From Candidatus Gastranaerophilales bacterium (lineage in GTDB: Bacteria; Cyanobacteriota; Vampirovibrionia; Gastranaerophilales; Gastranaerophilaceae), in NCBI GenBank assembly GCA_900767135.1, contig CAAFYU010000040.1, positions 1-64,000 on the forward strand: a stretch of 64,000 bases of DNA, written 5' to 3'. Both the position numbers and the translations under genes were made by a program. Shown piece by piece: positions 1 to 8,742 of the stretch. Within the stretch, counting starts at the first letter, position 1. Each line of letters opens with the position of its first letter. Below the pieces are notes generated by a model. It saw only the letters and a list, made by a program, of their open reading frames with translations, was not told where the DNA came from and did no database searches.

Positions 1-28
1 CGAAAGCACTTCTAAATAAATTTCTCAT
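1..28 (-). CDS. possible 5' end of a gene running off the window
   Basis: Reading the minus strand, an ATG at 28 opens a frame that stays open to the window edge and would encode MRNLFRSAF. A GTGAG sequence lies several bases upstream and a TATAAT-like sequence lies further upstream near 70-76. Nine codons are too few to name a product, and the call rests only on position and weak start signals. Confidence 0.25.
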
Positions 29-148
29 ACCCAAGCTCACTTTCTTTTTTACTGTGTACATGTGTTATTATAACCCTTTTTTGGGGGTTTGTCTATACTT
101 ATTTTATAGGAAATTAATATGTGGTTACAAATAGGCGAATTCTATCGT

Positions 149-188
149 ACCCCTCACCCTAACCTCTCCCTAACGGGGAGAGGGGGAA
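149..188. repeat. family C palindromic repeat (copy C0)
   Basis: CCCCTCACCCTAACCTCTCC is followed by a short loop and GGGGAGAGGGGG, making a GC-rich hairpin that stands out from the AT-rich background. The same CCCCTCACC arm occurs near 14375, 16242 and 48805 and inside the gene at 13994. Confidence 0.7.
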
Positions 189-240
189 GTTAATAAAAAT
201 TGCTCATTAAATAGTCGCAATAACGACTGATGGCAACTAT

Positions 241-316
241 TTCTGTTTCGAACTTATCGTCTTAGCGCCTTATCGTCCTATCGACCTTTATTCTTGATAC
301 GACCTTAGTGCCTTAG
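241..316. repeat. family E repeat (copy 1)
   Basis: This stretch begins TTCTGTTTCG, continues with tandem-like CTTATCGTC/CCTTATCGTCC units, and ends near CTTGATACGACCTTAG. It matches 63805-63878 closely over its whole length, and a fragment on the opposite strand is found at 47221-47255. Confidence 0.65.
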
Positions 317-528
317 TAACTTTTTCAAATACCACCCTTGCATCTTGGACACTTCGCATCTTTGCCCCTTAAAACCTTACTGTCACTAATATAGTCACCA
401 TCGGAAATTAATTATCTTTACTCAAATCTTTTCCCCACTTGCCAGAATTTTAAAAATAGTGTATAATCATAAGTAATAAAGGAATTTTGGTTTCTTTAAA
501 GTATTATTTTTAAATCAGGAGAAGAAAA

Positions 529-813
529 ATGTACCAAGATGAAAAACTTGTTTGTGAAGATTGTGGCGCAGAATTCATCTTCACAGCAGGTGAACAAGAA
601 TTTTACGCAGAAAAAGGTTTGGTAAACAAACCAAAAAGATGTCCGGAGTGCAGAAAGGCTCGTAGAAATAACAACAGAAGAAAAAGAAGAATGTTTGATG
701 CTGTTTGTTCAAAATGCGGTGCTCAAACCCAAGTTCCTTTTAAACCAATTCCAGGCAAAGAAGTTTTCTGCAAAGAATGCTTTGCAAAAGCTCATGAAGA
801 AACTGAGAATTAA
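529..813 (+). CDS. small double zinc-ribbon protein (CxxC-x17-CxxC type)
   Basis: This 94-residue protein has two zinc-ribbon modules. The first has CEDC (residues 9-12) and CPEC (38-41). The second has CSKC (60-63) followed by the VPFKPIPGKEVFCKECF segment, which is typical of the small CxxC-x17-CxxC zinc-binding family. Between them is a strongly basic stretch (RKARRNNNRRKRR) that could bind nucleic acid. The start is supported by a good Shine-Dalgarno AGGAGAAG six bases before the ATG. A strong terminator follows at 838, so it is monocistronic. The molecular role of the family is not established; RNA or ribosome association is an inference. Confidence 0.85.
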   Translation: MYQDEKLVCEDCGAEFIFTAGEQEFYAEKGLVNKPKRCPECRKARRNNNRRKRRMFDAVCSKCGAQTQVPFKPIPGKEVFCKECFAKAHEETEN

Positions 814-837
814 TTTAATCAATTTAACAACAAAAAA

Positions 838-872
838 GACCTGTCGAAATCAATGCCGACAGGTCTTTTTTA
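838..872 (+). terminator. intrinsic terminator after the zinc-ribbon gene
   Basis: GACCTGTCG (838-846) pairs perfectly with CGACAGGTC (857-865) and is followed by six T residues, and A residues precede the stem. It ends the gene at 529-813. Confidence 0.9.
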
Positions 873-884
873 TATCTGTGTATT

Positions 885-1193
885 TTAAACACCGATACAA
901 CTGTTTAGATACTCAATTGTACTAATTTTTTCGTCATAAAGATATTTGATAAAATTAAGATACGCCACGTTATAAGAAGTTATCACCACATTAATTTCAA
1001 AGCCGTCGGTGCAAAACGGTTCATAGTCGTACACTACGTAACTGTTGTATTTGCTTTTCCACTCTTTGCGTTCAATGCGACTGTTATTCTCTTCGACTAC
1101 GTCTTCTAGCCACGCAAGAATATCTTTATTTACGTTTTTCATTTCCAAACGATTGTATCTGCCACAATCGTGGCAATCATTTCCCATTAACAT
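885..1193 (-). CDS. hypothetical protein
   Basis: This 102-residue protein is unrecognised. It starts MLMGNDCHDCGRYNR, so a CxxC pair sits at residues 7-10, and it ends in a hydrophobic/aromatic stretch (NVAYLNFIKYLYDEK). The start is favoured by GGAG eight bases upstream of the ATG at 1193. It converges on the terminator at 838-872. Without a homologue it remains a plausible but unproven gene. Confidence 0.5.
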   Translation of the reverse strand: MLMGNDCHDCGRYNRLEMKNVNKDILAWLEDVVEENNSRIERKEWKSKYNSYVVYDYEPFCTDGFEINVVITSYNVAYLNFIKYLYDEKISTIEYLNSCIGV

Positions 1194-1294
1194 GTTAAAT
1201 ACTCCACAAATATGTTATATGTAAATTTTACGACTTTTTCTTCGTAAAATAATCCCCTTTAAGTACAAGTGTTAAATAGGAAAATATGGTAATT

Positions 1295-2155
1295 TTATTT
1301 TTTATTTATTAATTTTTTAATCTTGTCGAACAATCCGTATTTTTTAAACTCACCTTTTTTAGCGGAAATGATTTCAAAATCTTCCGGCTGAACTGTTCTG
1401 GCAAATTTAATATCCGGTTCGCCAAAAAGCATTACATAAGAGGGTTTGTAGCCTTGTGGAATTTCTAAATAATCCGACAATTCAGGCATTGCCATCATAC
1501 AGTATTCCAAAAGTCCACACCAGCAGGTTCCAACATTCATGCTTTGTGCATACAACTCAAAATAACTCAACGCAATAAATGGATCAACAGTTTTGCAAGG
1601 TGCGTTTTCAGGAGTAGAAACCACAATCAAATGAGGTGCTCCTCTGAACAAAATATCTTGTCCGTCCAAAAATGCTTTTGTATATCTACTGAATTTCTCT
1701 GCAAGAGCTTTGACAGGTTTTACAGTCAAAGCATCTTTAACTCTTTGATTTACATGATTTCTAAACTCATTCATAACCTCAATATCATCAATAAATGCGA
1801 AGTGAAGTTTATGAAAATTTACGCCTGTCGGCACATATTTTAGCATTTCTTTAAGTTTTTGAAGCTTTTCAGGTGCAAGATTTCCCTGTTTATAGTGCCT
1901 AAAACTTCTTCTGGATTTAATTAAATTCAAAATCATTTCAGAATCTTGCGAATAAATTTTATCGGAATTTTCAGGTCTTTTTCCGCAAACGCTAATTGCA
2001 CCTACCGGACATACCGCAAGGCAATGTTGGCATTTAAAGCATCTTTTTTCATCAATTATTGGAGTTTGGTTTTCGTCAAACCTTAAAGCTTTTGCTGAAC
2101 AATCTTTTATACACAATCCGCAATGAGTACATTTTTCTTTATCAACTTCAAACAT
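1295..2155 (-). CDS. ferredoxin-nitroreductase fusion protein
   Basis: A 286-residue protein with two [4Fe-4S] ferredoxin motifs at its N-terminus (C9, C12, C15, C19 and C39, C42, C45, C49). An FMN-dependent nitroreductase-fold domain follows from about residue 70 (SRRSFRHY start motif, C-terminal SYVMLFGEPD). Such fusions pass electrons from reduced ferredoxin or an internal cluster to FMN; the substrate is unknown. I place the start at 2155 rather than at the TTG at 2176 because a perfect AGGAGG lies six bases before this ATG. It is divergent from proB and is probably cytoplasmic. Confidence 0.85.
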   Translation of the reverse strand: MFEVDKEKCTHCGLCIKDCSAKALRFDENQTPIIDEKRCFKCQHCLAVCPVGAISVCGKRPENSDKIYSQDSEMILNLIKSRRSFRHYKQGNLAPEKLQKLKEMLKYVPTGVNFHKLHFAFIDDIEVMNEFRNHVNQRVKDALTVKPVKALAEKFSRYTKAFLDGQDILFRGAPHLIVVSTPENAPCKTVDPFIALSYFELYAQSMNVGTCWCGLLEYCMMAMPELSDYLEIPQGYKPSYVMLFGEPDIKFARTVQPEDFEIISAKKGEFKKYGLFDKIKKLINKK

Positions 2156-2235
2156 ATAAAACCTCCTGTTTTTCAATCATTATAAACAAAAAAAGAATAT
2201 TTTATCAAGTTCGCTACTATAATTATTTTTTGTAT

Positions 2236-2247
2236 TATAATCAAATT
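2236..2247 (+). promoter_or_regulatory. leaderless -10 element for proB
   Basis: TATAAT at 2236-2241 is followed by exactly six bases and the proB ATG at 2248. There is no Shine-Dalgarno. A transcript starting 6-7 bases after the hexamer would begin at the start codon. Confidence 0.65.
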
Positions 2248-3387
2248 ATGGACAGAAAAGAATTTATTAATGCAAAACGTATCGTTTTCAAATTTGGGAC
2301 AAATATTTTAAGAGGTGACGACGGCTATGTTTCGTTGCCGAGAGTTTTTTCATTCATTGAAGACTTGTCGCATCTTGCAAGAATGGGAAAAGAAGTTATC
2401 GTTGTAACATCAGGCGCGGTTGGCTTGGGCAAAAAGCGTTTGGGAATTGAGAGTACAGAAGGTGTTGCTCTAAAACAGGCATGTGCCGCAATCGGTCAAG
2501 GCAAATTGATGTCGATTTACGAAAGCGGATTTGATACTTATGGGCTAATCGCTTCTCAAATCTTATTGACAGAAGACGACTTTTCACTTCGCCAAAGATA
2601 TTTGAGTTTAAGAACAACATTGAACAAGCTTTTGGAACTCGGCGTAATTCCGATTATTAACCAAAATGATACGGTTTCAACGGTTGAAGTTCACCCGCAT
2701 TACGAGCACATGCAAGTTTGTTTCTCAGACAACGACAAGCTTTCGGCACTTGTTGCAAGTGAACTTGATGCTGATTTGTTGGTGATTTTGTCTGATGTTG
2801 AAGGGCTTTACGACAAAAACCCAAAAACAAATCCGGACGCTAAAATAATCCGAAAAGTCGACGAAGTTACGGACAAAATTCTTTCCCTTGGTACAGATGC
2901 CTCAGAAGGCGGTCGTGGCGGAATGAGAACTAAACTTAAAGCAGCTCAAATGGTTACACGTTTTGGCGGTAGAATGTTGATTGCCAACGGGAAAATCCCT
3001 TATATCATCAAAAAAATCTTTGAAGGCGAAGAAATTGGAACAATGTTTCTTCCGCAAACAGAAGAGATGTCCGACAAAAAACGCTGGATTGGCTATGCAA
3101 CAAATATTATTGGTCAAATTGTTGTTAATAACGGAGCAAAAAAAGCACTTTTGGCTCAGAAAAGCTTGCTCCCAATTGGAGTTTGCGAGGTTATAAACGA
3201 ATTTAACAAAGGAGATGTAGTATCAATTTTGGACGAAAGCAGAAATGAAATTGCACGTGGAATTGTCAACTATGCCTCAGATTCTTGCAGACGAGTAATC
3301 GGGTGCCACTCCGACAACATTATGGAAATTCTCGGATTTAAAAACTATGATGCAATTATTACGAGAGATAATATAACGTTGTTGTAA
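2248..3387 (+). CDS. proB: glutamate 5-kinase
   Basis: ProB phosphorylates glutamate to gamma-glutamyl phosphate, the first step of proline synthesis. The 379-residue protein has the amino-acid kinase fold, opening with RIVFKFGTNIL and continuing through VVTSGAVGLG, INQNDTVS and the ATP-site region LSDVEGLYDKNP. A C-terminal PUA-like domain (from about 285, with INEFNKGDVVSILDESRNE) matches the long form of the family. The frame is open upstream, but the start at 2248 is chosen because it fits the family N-terminus and lies six bases after TATAAT. It is followed by proA, 74 bases downstream. Confidence 0.96.
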   Translation: MDRKEFINAKRIVFKFGTNILRGDDGYVSLPRVFSFIEDLSHLARMGKEVIVVTSGAVGLGKKRLGIESTEGVALKQACAAIGQGKLMSIYESGFDTYGLIASQILLTEDDFSLRQRYLSLRTTLNKLLELGVIPIINQNDTVSTVEVHPHYEHMQVCFSDNDKLSALVASELDADLLVILSDVEGLYDKNPKTNPDAKIIRKVDEVTDKILSLGTDASEGGRGGMRTKLKAAQMVTRFGGRMLIANGKIPYIIKKIFEGEEIGTMFLPQTEEMSDKKRWIGYATNIIGQIVVNNGAKKALLAQKSLLPIGVCEVINEFNKGDVVSILDESRNEIARGIVNYASDSCRRVIGCHSDNIMEILGFKNYDAIITRDNITLL

Positions 3388-3403
3388 AAGAGGCTAAGTG
3401 TAG

Positions 3404-3423
3404 GTCGGGATTGCTATCCCGAC
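3404..3423. repeat. short hairpin repeat GTCGGGA-TTGCTA-TCCCGAC (copy 1)
   Basis: A perfect 7-bp stem with a TTGCTA loop lies between proB and proA, preceded by GTAG. The same element occurs at 58291-58310 and, with a compensated base pair, at 63637-63656. It could form in the proBA mRNA and affect stability or relative expression. Confidence 0.75.
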
Positions 3424-3461
3424 AATAAGAATTCGACAACAAAAATTAAAAGGACAAGCAA

Positions 3462-4709
3462 ATGGATTTTATACAAATAGCAAAAAACGCGAAAGAAGCT
3501 TCATTAAAAATAGCAGATTTATCAACAGAAATCAAAAACAAAGCACTCTTGAAAATCGCTGACGGAATTGAGGCGGCAAAAGATGAAATTTTTGAGGCTA
3601 ACAAGGTTGATTTGAAACTTGCACAAAAACTTGTTGATGAAGGAAAATTATCAAAATCAACTTTTAATCGTCTTGTTTTTAGCGAGGCAAAAATGCGTGA
3701 TATGGTTGCAGGAATTCGTGACGTTGCTAAGCTTGAAGATCCGATTAATAAAAAACTTTTAGTTCGAGAACTTGATAGCGACTTAACTTTGTACAAAGTT
3801 TCTTGTCCTATTGGAGTTTTGGGAATAATTTTTGAGGCAAGACCTGATGTTATCGCACAAATTTCTTCGCTTGCCATAAAATCCGCAAATGCCGTAATCC
3901 TGAAAGGTGGCAAGGAAAGTATTAACACCAACAAAAAAATCTTATCTGTGATTAATTCTGCATTGGGAGAAGTTGAAGAATTTCCGCAAAACGTTGTACA
4001 ACAGATTTTTACGCACGACGAAGTTAATGAAATGTTAAAGTGCGATAAGTATATCAATTTGATTGTTCCACGTGGAAGTAACAAGTTGGTGAGATTTATT
4101 AAAGATAACACTAGAATTCCTGTTTTGGGGCATGCTGACGGAATTTGCCATATATTTGTGGACGAAAGTGCTGATTTAGATATGGCAATTAGAGTTGTGA
4201 CTGATGCAAAAACTCAATATCCGAGTGCTTGCAATGCTGTTGAAACCCTATTAATTCACGAAAAATTTGCACATAAAGATGAACTTCTTGCGGCGTTGCA
4301 ATTGTCCGAAATTCAACTTGTTGCAGAGCCTGAAAGTTGGGCTCACGAATACGGTGACAAGATTTTGGCTTTCAAGACTGTTAATGGAGTTGACGAGGCA
4401 ATAGAACACATTAATACTTATGGTTCCGGGCATACGGATAGTATAATTACAAAAAATGTTGAAAATGCCGAAAAGTTTATGAACAAAGTTGACTCTGCTG
4501 GTGTTTACTTTAACGCTTCAACAAGGTTTGCTGACGGGTTTAGATACGGCTTTGGAGCAGAAGTTGGGATTTCTACAAACAAAACCCATGCCAGAGGCCC
4601 TGTCGGACTCGAAGGTTTGACGATTTATAAATATAAATTAATTGGCAACGGCAATATTGTTGGGGATTACGTTTCCGGCGAAAGACAATTCCACCATAAA
4701 GACTTATAA
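3462..4709 (+). CDS. proA: gamma-glutamyl phosphate reductase
   Basis: ProA reduces gamma-glutamyl phosphate with NADPH to glutamate semialdehyde, the second proline-synthesis step. The 415-residue protein is full length for this aldehyde-dehydrogenase-like family. Visible motifs are GVLGIIFEARPDV, ILKGGKES, VPRGSNKLV, the catalytic cysteine C257 in YPSACNAVETLL, and GRGPVGLEGL-like ARGPVGLEGLTIYKY near the end. AAAAGGA precedes the ATG. It forms a biosynthetic pair with proB, which acts just before it. Confidence 0.97.
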   Translation: MDFIQIAKNAKEASLKIADLSTEIKNKALLKIADGIEAAKDEIFEANKVDLKLAQKLVDEGKLSKSTFNRLVFSEAKMRDMVAGIRDVAKLEDPINKKLLVRELDSDLTLYKVSCPIGVLGIIFEARPDVIAQISSLAIKSANAVILKGGKESINTNKKILSVINSALGEVEEFPQNVVQQIFTHDEVNEMLKCDKYINLIVPRGSNKLVRFIKDNTRIPVLGHADGICHIFVDESADLDMAIRVVTDAKTQYPSACNAVETLLIHEKFAHKDELLAALQLSEIQLVAEPESWAHEYGDKILAFKTVNGVDEAIEHINTYGSGHTDSIITKNVENAEKFMNKVDSAGVYFNASTRFADGFRYGFGAEVGISTNKTHARGPVGLEGLTIYKYKLIGNGNIVGDYVSGERQFHHKDL

Positions 4710-4710
4710 T

Positions 4711-4878
4711 TTATTCAAAAAAATTTTTAACCGGAACATCAAAATATTTGGCAATTTCAATTATTTTTTTCAAACTGATAAATCGTTCAAAACGTTCTAC
4801 ATGCCCGATATATTTGCTATTAACTTCTAATATTTCAGACAATTTTTCTTGCGAAATATTCGCTTGAAGAAAACTTTT
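4711..4878 (-). pseudogene. relic of an XRE-family helix-turn-helix regulator
   Basis: On the minus strand, a frame between stop codons at 4879-4881 and 4711-4713 reads ...QANISQEKLSEILEVNS, then KYIGHVERFERF, and ends IAKYFDVPVKNFFE. This is the recognition half and C-terminus of an XRE HTH domain. There is no start codon and the first helix is missing: an in-frame stop lies just before the conserved part and no neighbouring frame supplies the rest. I read it as a decayed gene squeezed against the 3' end of proA. An alternative is a sequencing error in a short real gene. Confidence 0.55.
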
Positions 4879-5074
4879 TTAAGATTATAGATTAAACTTA
4901 CTAACCAAACAACGTGATAACATAATGAATTTAGATGTAGCAGATTATAATATTGAACCAGTTTAGGTTGAGATATCAAAAACATTAACCACTCTTTTAC
5001 AAAACCAAACAACATTTTGCGTTTAGAAGACTTGTTATTGACATTTTGTGATGAGAATAATTTTGTCATATACA

Positions 5075-5110
5075 TTGCTTCGTATTTGTTTTTTTACTAA
5101 AATAATTGGT
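5075..5110 (+). promoter_or_regulatory. promoter of the gene at 5111
   Basis: TTGCTT (5075-5080), a 17-base spacer and TAAAAT (5098-5103) lie seven bases before ATG 5111. The arrangement predicts a leaderless or nearly leaderless message. Confidence 0.5.
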
Positions 5111-5626
5111 ATGTATCAGATTAAAAACCAGATTTATCTCGACATGACAAAGAACCAGAAATCGGCACTATGCAACTTTCTTCGTGCGTTGGTGAAAAAG
5201 TCGCCGGAGCTTTCGGTTGATGATATTTTAGACAAGTTTTTGGAAGACGAAAGGTACTATCTCGAAATTGGCAATCCGCATTTTGAGTTTTTGGAAGATT
5301 ATCTCGACAACGACGATTTTCTTAAAGAAACGACTCTCTATCTTAAAGAGTGCCGTAAATACTACGATTACAAGAAAAAACAAGAACCGATTATTCAAGC
5401 ACAAAAAGAGTATGAAAAACGCAAACGAGCTTTTTTGCGTGAAGTAAAAATGTCCAAAGAACCACCGACGAAAAAGCAAGTTTATTATTACGAAAAGCTT
5501 TGCAAAACATACAATTTGGACAAACTTGAACTTACATCAAAATTGCAGGCACGTGACGAAATCGATAAAATTATCAAAGAGCACTCACCAAAATCAGCCT
5601 TTGATGAGAATTTTAAGGAAGAATAA
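5111..5626 (+). CDS. hypothetical acidic/basic helical protein upstream of prmC
   Basis: This 171-residue protein is unrecognised. It is predicted to be largely helical and highly charged: an acidic stretch around residues 40-75 (LEDYLDNDDFLKE) is followed by a lysine-rich helix (QKEYEKRKRAFLREVK). The C-terminal segment PTKKQVYYYEKLCKTYNLDK resembles the short 'PTxKQxxYI..L' module seen in some DNA- or recombination-associated proteins; that link is weak. The start at 5111 is chosen because of the adjacent promoter. It ends two bases before prmC and almost certainly forms an operon with it. Confidence 0.7.
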   Translation: MYQIKNQIYLDMTKNQKSALCNFLRALVKKSPELSVDDILDKFLEDERYYLEIGNPHFEFLEDYLDNDDFLKETTLYLKECRKYYDYKKKQEPIIQAQKEYEKRKRAFLREVKMSKEPPTKKQVYYYEKLCKTYNLDKLELTSKLQARDEIDKIIKEHSPKSAFDENFKEE

Positions 5627-5628
5627 TT

Positions 5629-6468
5629 ATGAGCATTCAAGAAATTGTGAAAATATTGACAGACAGCGGAATTGAGTCTAATGAAGCAAACATAGAAGTT
5701 AAGATGCTTTTGGAACATTTTGCAAATTATGGGGCAAAAGACATAATTATGGGCAACAAATTAACCGCCGAAAAGCTAAAATTAGTCAAAGAAAAAGCAG
5801 AGCTCAGAGCCAAAACTCGTCAACCTATCCAGCACATAATCGGTTTTGCAGATTTTATGGGCGAAAAATTCATCGTAAACCCTTCTGTTTTAATTCCTCG
5901 TGATGAAACAGAAATTCTTGTAAGAAAAGCGATTGAGCTAATCAACACGTACAACTTCAAAATGGCACTTGATGTCGGAACAGGCTCCGGCTGTATCGCT
6001 TGCATGGTCGCAAAACACTCAAATTGCCAAATCATCGGGCTTGATATCTCATCAGATGCCTTGAATACAGCGTTAGACAATGCTTCAAGATTAAATCTGT
6101 TTAACAAAGCAATTTTTAGAAAATCAGATATTTTTTCAAACGTCAAAGACGGTGAAAGCTTTGATATAATTATATCAAACCCGCCTTACATTCCACCGAG
6201 CGAAAAGGCAGGAATTCAAACAGAGGTAAAATTTGATCCGGAATTGGCACTTTTTACAAAAGATGAAAAAGGCTTAGAGTTTTACGAAAAAATTTCACAA
6301 AGTGCACCAAAAATCTTGAACAAAGGCGGATATTTGCTGTTTGAGCTCGGAATTGATCAATCCGCCGATGTGAAAAATATTATGGAAAAATGTGGTTTTT
6401 CTGATATTGAAATAATAAAAGATTTAGCAGGAATTGATAGAGTTTGTTGCGGTAGAATAGTCAAATAA
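5629..6468 (+). CDS. prmC: peptide chain release factor N5-glutamine methyltransferase
   Basis: PrmC methylates the glutamine of the GGQ motif in release factors RF1/RF2 using SAM. The 279-residue protein has the N-terminal helical domain ending in PIQHIIGFADFMGEKF. Its Rossmann SAM site (ALDVGTGSGCIA) and catalytic NPPY at residues 184-187 (ISNPPYIPPSE) are intact. AAGGAAG supports the start. It is translationally close to the preceding hypothetical gene. No prfA is present in the window. Confidence 0.95.
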   Translation: MSIQEIVKILTDSGIESNEANIEVKMLLEHFANYGAKDIIMGNKLTAEKLKLVKEKAELRAKTRQPIQHIIGFADFMGEKFIVNPSVLIPRDETEILVRKAIELINTYNFKMALDVGTGSGCIACMVAKHSNCQIIGLDISSDALNTALDNASRLNLFNKAIFRKSDIFSNVKDGESFDIIISNPPYIPPSEKAGIQTEVKFDPELALFTKDEKGLEFYEKISQSAPKILNKGGYLLFELGIDQSADVKNIMEKCGFSDIEIIKDLAGIDRVCCGRIVK

Positions 6469-6492
6469 AAAACATAACTTTTGACAGCAACA

Positions 6493-6521
6493 TTTACAAG
6501 TCCTTAAAAATTTGGTACAAT
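6493..6521 (+). promoter_or_regulatory. sigma-70-like promoter of the gene at 6541
   Basis: TTTACA (6493-6498), a 17-base spacer and TACAAT (6516-6521) with an upstream TGG give a good consensus promoter. The start codon lies 19 bases after the -10 box. Confidence 0.6.
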
Positions 6522-6540
6522 AAAACAAAAAGATGGTTAT

Positions 6541-7311
6541 ATGCGAATTTATAATACTTATGGAAAAGGTTCAACGGAAGCAGCAGTTACATTTATTATT
6601 GCGACTGGAATTGTGGCAGTATTATTTACTTGGTTTTTCTATGATGCAATTGCTGCCGGTGGTAAAACATTAGACGATTTTTGGCAGTGGTATTGTAATG
6701 CTTATAAATTTTTGGATTCTTCAAGAGATGTTGTGTTTGTATATTCTCCACCTGTACTTTGGCTAGTTGCAACAAGCCGTATTGTGTCATCTCTAAAAGC
6801 TAAAACAAAAGAATTCAACAAAAAACCAAATTTAAAATATATAGATTTTCTTCCTGACAAAGTTAATTTTTGTTTTAATCGACCACAGTATGACTTTACT
6901 TGTGCGTACGACAATATCGAAAATCTTGAAATGGACATAGAAACCGGACTTACCTATCTCCCTAGAAAATACGTTATTACTCCGATGGTAGATGTAAAAC
7001 AACTTCATCTTAATCTTACGGTGCCTAATAATAGGATATTCTCTTTAACAACTAATCAAAGATCTATGAACACAATGTATTCCATAATTGATATTGGACG
7101 TTCGGTTAAGGAGTTTTCGTACAAATTCTCAGGCTTTGGAGAAATAGAGTATACAAAAGAACAAATTGAAAAATATCAAAAATATGGAATTAAAACATTT
7201 TTAACAAATAAAATAATAGTTTTTATTATATTTTTAGCAATAATTCTCTTTATTAATTGGTTGTTTATTAGTAACCTGACGAATAATCTCCATTTGCTTT
7301 TTCAATTATAG
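6541..7311 (+). CDS. membrane protein with two predicted transmembrane segments
   Basis: I do not recognise this 256-residue protein. A hydrophobic segment at about 16-38 (EAAVTFIIATGIVAVLFTWFF) and another near the C-terminus (about 222-246, IIVFIIFLAIILFINWLFI) flank a soluble middle domain. The middle domain (about 90-200) has alternating beta-type pattern (YDFTCAYDNIENLEMDIE) compatible with a small PH-like domain, but this is only a guess. It has its own promoter and stands alone between prmC and pgi. Confidence 0.7.
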   Translation: MRIYNTYGKGSTEAAVTFIIATGIVAVLFTWFFYDAIAAGGKTLDDFWQWYCNAYKFLDSSRDVVFVYSPPVLWLVATSRIVSSLKAKTKEFNKKPNLKYIDFLPDKVNFCFNRPQYDFTCAYDNIENLEMDIETGLTYLPRKYVITPMVDVKQLHLNLTVPNNRIFSLTTNQRSMNTMYSIIDIGRSVKEFSYKFSGFGEIEYTKEQIEKYQKYGIKTFLTNKIIVFIIFLAIILFINWLFISNLTNNLHLLFQL

Positions 7312-7407
7312 GTGTGTTGATTTCAATAATCTTCTTCAAAGATATTCACTTTACAAACTTTTATAGTAGAATATTAATGTAAACTTTACACAAAGAAAGA
7401 GGTTATT

Positions 7408-8706
7408 ATGTTGACAAAAAATTCTAACGTAACTGTAAAATTCACTGGGGTTGATTTTGGTGAATATTCATCAAAAGTAAGTGAATTCGTAAACGAATTT
7501 TCTTCAAGAGCTAACCAAAAAGGTCAGTTTTTGAACTGGGTAAATTTACCTGAAAATCAAGCAAAAAGAGTTGATGAAATTTATGAACTAGCTAGCAAAT
7601 TGAAAGCTCAAACAGGTGCTAAAAAACTTAGCGTAATGGGCATTGGCGGTTCTAAACACACAGTAGAACACATGTTGTCAATTAACGGTTTAAACGTTAA
7701 ACACGACGTAATCGAATTCTATTCAGACGTTGATTCTGCAAGCTTGGAAAGATTTTTGTACAGATTGGGCGACGATGTTCTTTCTTCAAACTATCTAATC
7801 GCTTCAAAATCTGGTTCAACTTTCGAAACAAAAGACGGATTTTTGAGAGTTTTGGCTATGCTTGTTGATGCTTATAAAGCACAAGGCAAATCACAAGAAG
7901 AAGCTGAAAAACTTGCTCACAAACACTTTATCGCTGTTACTGACGGAAACGCTGAAAAGAGCGAACTTAGAAGAACTTCTAACGAACAAGGTTGGTTGGG
8001 CGACTTGTTTATTCACGACGATGTAGGAGGACGTTTCTCAGCATTTGACGATCACGCTTTGTTCACACTTGCTTATGCAGGTATGAAGAAAGAAGATATG
8101 GTTGTTATGCTAAACGCTGCACAAGAAATTTCTTCTGAATCTTTGACAGCAGATTTGAGCGTAAATGATGCTTTGAAAGAAGGTATTTTCTGGGCTCACG
8201 CTAAGATGAACGGTATCTTGACATCAGTTCACCAATATATGGGTTCAATCTTTGAAAATACTGTTTACTGGCATGCACAAATGCAAAACGAATCTGTAAA
8301 AGACACTTTGAAACAAGTTGCAAAAGTTCCAGATGCAATGCACCACTCAGCAGAAGCTCACTTCAATCCTGCTAACAAATTTGCATTCGCATTGACAGTT
8401 CCACAAGACAACGGTGTTTGCAGAGAAAACGCTGAAAGCTATGTTGAAGCTTTGACAAAATCTTACGAAGTTACAGGTGCTTTCTTCTTAGAAACTGCAA
8501 AAACTCTTGGAATGGGCTTAACTCCTGCTGCTGCCGGTGCTTTGACACAATTGAGAGCATTCGCAACAGTTTACCAAGAAATCGTTGAAAAAGTAATGGA
8601 AAACAAAGAATTTCCGGAAGTTTTGGACAGCGTACTTCAACCGCACGTAGAATTCTACAAAAAGAATTTGAAAGGCGGAGTTGTTGTTCCTGGAAGAATT
8701 TCTTAG
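7408..8706 (+). CDS. pgi: glucose-6-phosphate isomerase
   Basis: Pgi interconverts glucose-6-phosphate and fructose-6-phosphate in glycolysis. The 432-residue protein has the tandem SIS architecture: LSVMGIGGSKHTVE, the sugar-phosphate loop LIASKSGSTFETKDGF, the DDVGGRFSAFDDHAL segment and the late HHSAEAHFNP region. It is the compact bacterial/archaeal-like length rather than the 550-residue form. AAAGAGG precedes the ATG, codon use is strongly biased as expected for a highly expressed gene, and a strong terminator follows. Confidence 0.93.
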   Translation: MLTKNSNVTVKFTGVDFGEYSSKVSEFVNEFSSRANQKGQFLNWVNLPENQAKRVDEIYELASKLKAQTGAKKLSVMGIGGSKHTVEHMLSINGLNVKHDVIEFYSDVDSASLERFLYRLGDDVLSSNYLIASKSGSTFETKDGFLRVLAMLVDAYKAQGKSQEEAEKLAHKHFIAVTDGNAEKSELRRTSNEQGWLGDLFIHDDVGGRFSAFDDHALFTLAYAGMKKEDMVVMLNAAQEISSESLTADLSVNDALKEGIFWAHAKMNGILTSVHQYMGSIFENTVYWHAQMQNESVKDTLKQVAKVPDAMHHSAEAHFNPANKFAFALTVPQDNGVCRENAESYVEALTKSYEVTGAFFLETAKTLGMGLTPAAAGALTQLRAFATVYQEIVEKVMENKEFPEVLDSVLQPHVEFYKKNLKGGVVVPGRIS

Positions 8707-8713
8707 GTTTTAC

Positions 8714-8740
8714 AAAAAGGGGGCTTGTCCCCCTTTTTTT
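8714..8740 (+). terminator. intrinsic terminator of pgi
   Basis: AAAAAGGGGG (8714-8723), the loop CTTGT, CCCCC and a seven-T tract form a compact, strong terminator just after the pgi stop codon. Confidence 0.92.
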
Positions 8741-8742
8741 GT

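Larger units (their letters stand above)
29..528. other. 500-base intergenic region rich in repeats
   Basis: I see no gene here. The stretch contains a CCCCTCACC...GGGGAGAGGGGG palindrome (149-188), then a TTCTGTTTCG...CTTGATACGA repeat (241-316) that recurs near the other end of the window at 63805. Short fragments resembling the GATGC/AAGAGGC repeat follow to about 410. The last 100 bases are AT-rich leader for the zinc-ribbon gene at 529. Confidence 0.6.

Noticed and set aside
4827..5075. 82-codon minus-strand frame after proA
   Set aside because: It overlaps the XRE relic in another frame, has no Shine-Dalgarno or family resemblance, and looks like chance AT-rich sequence.
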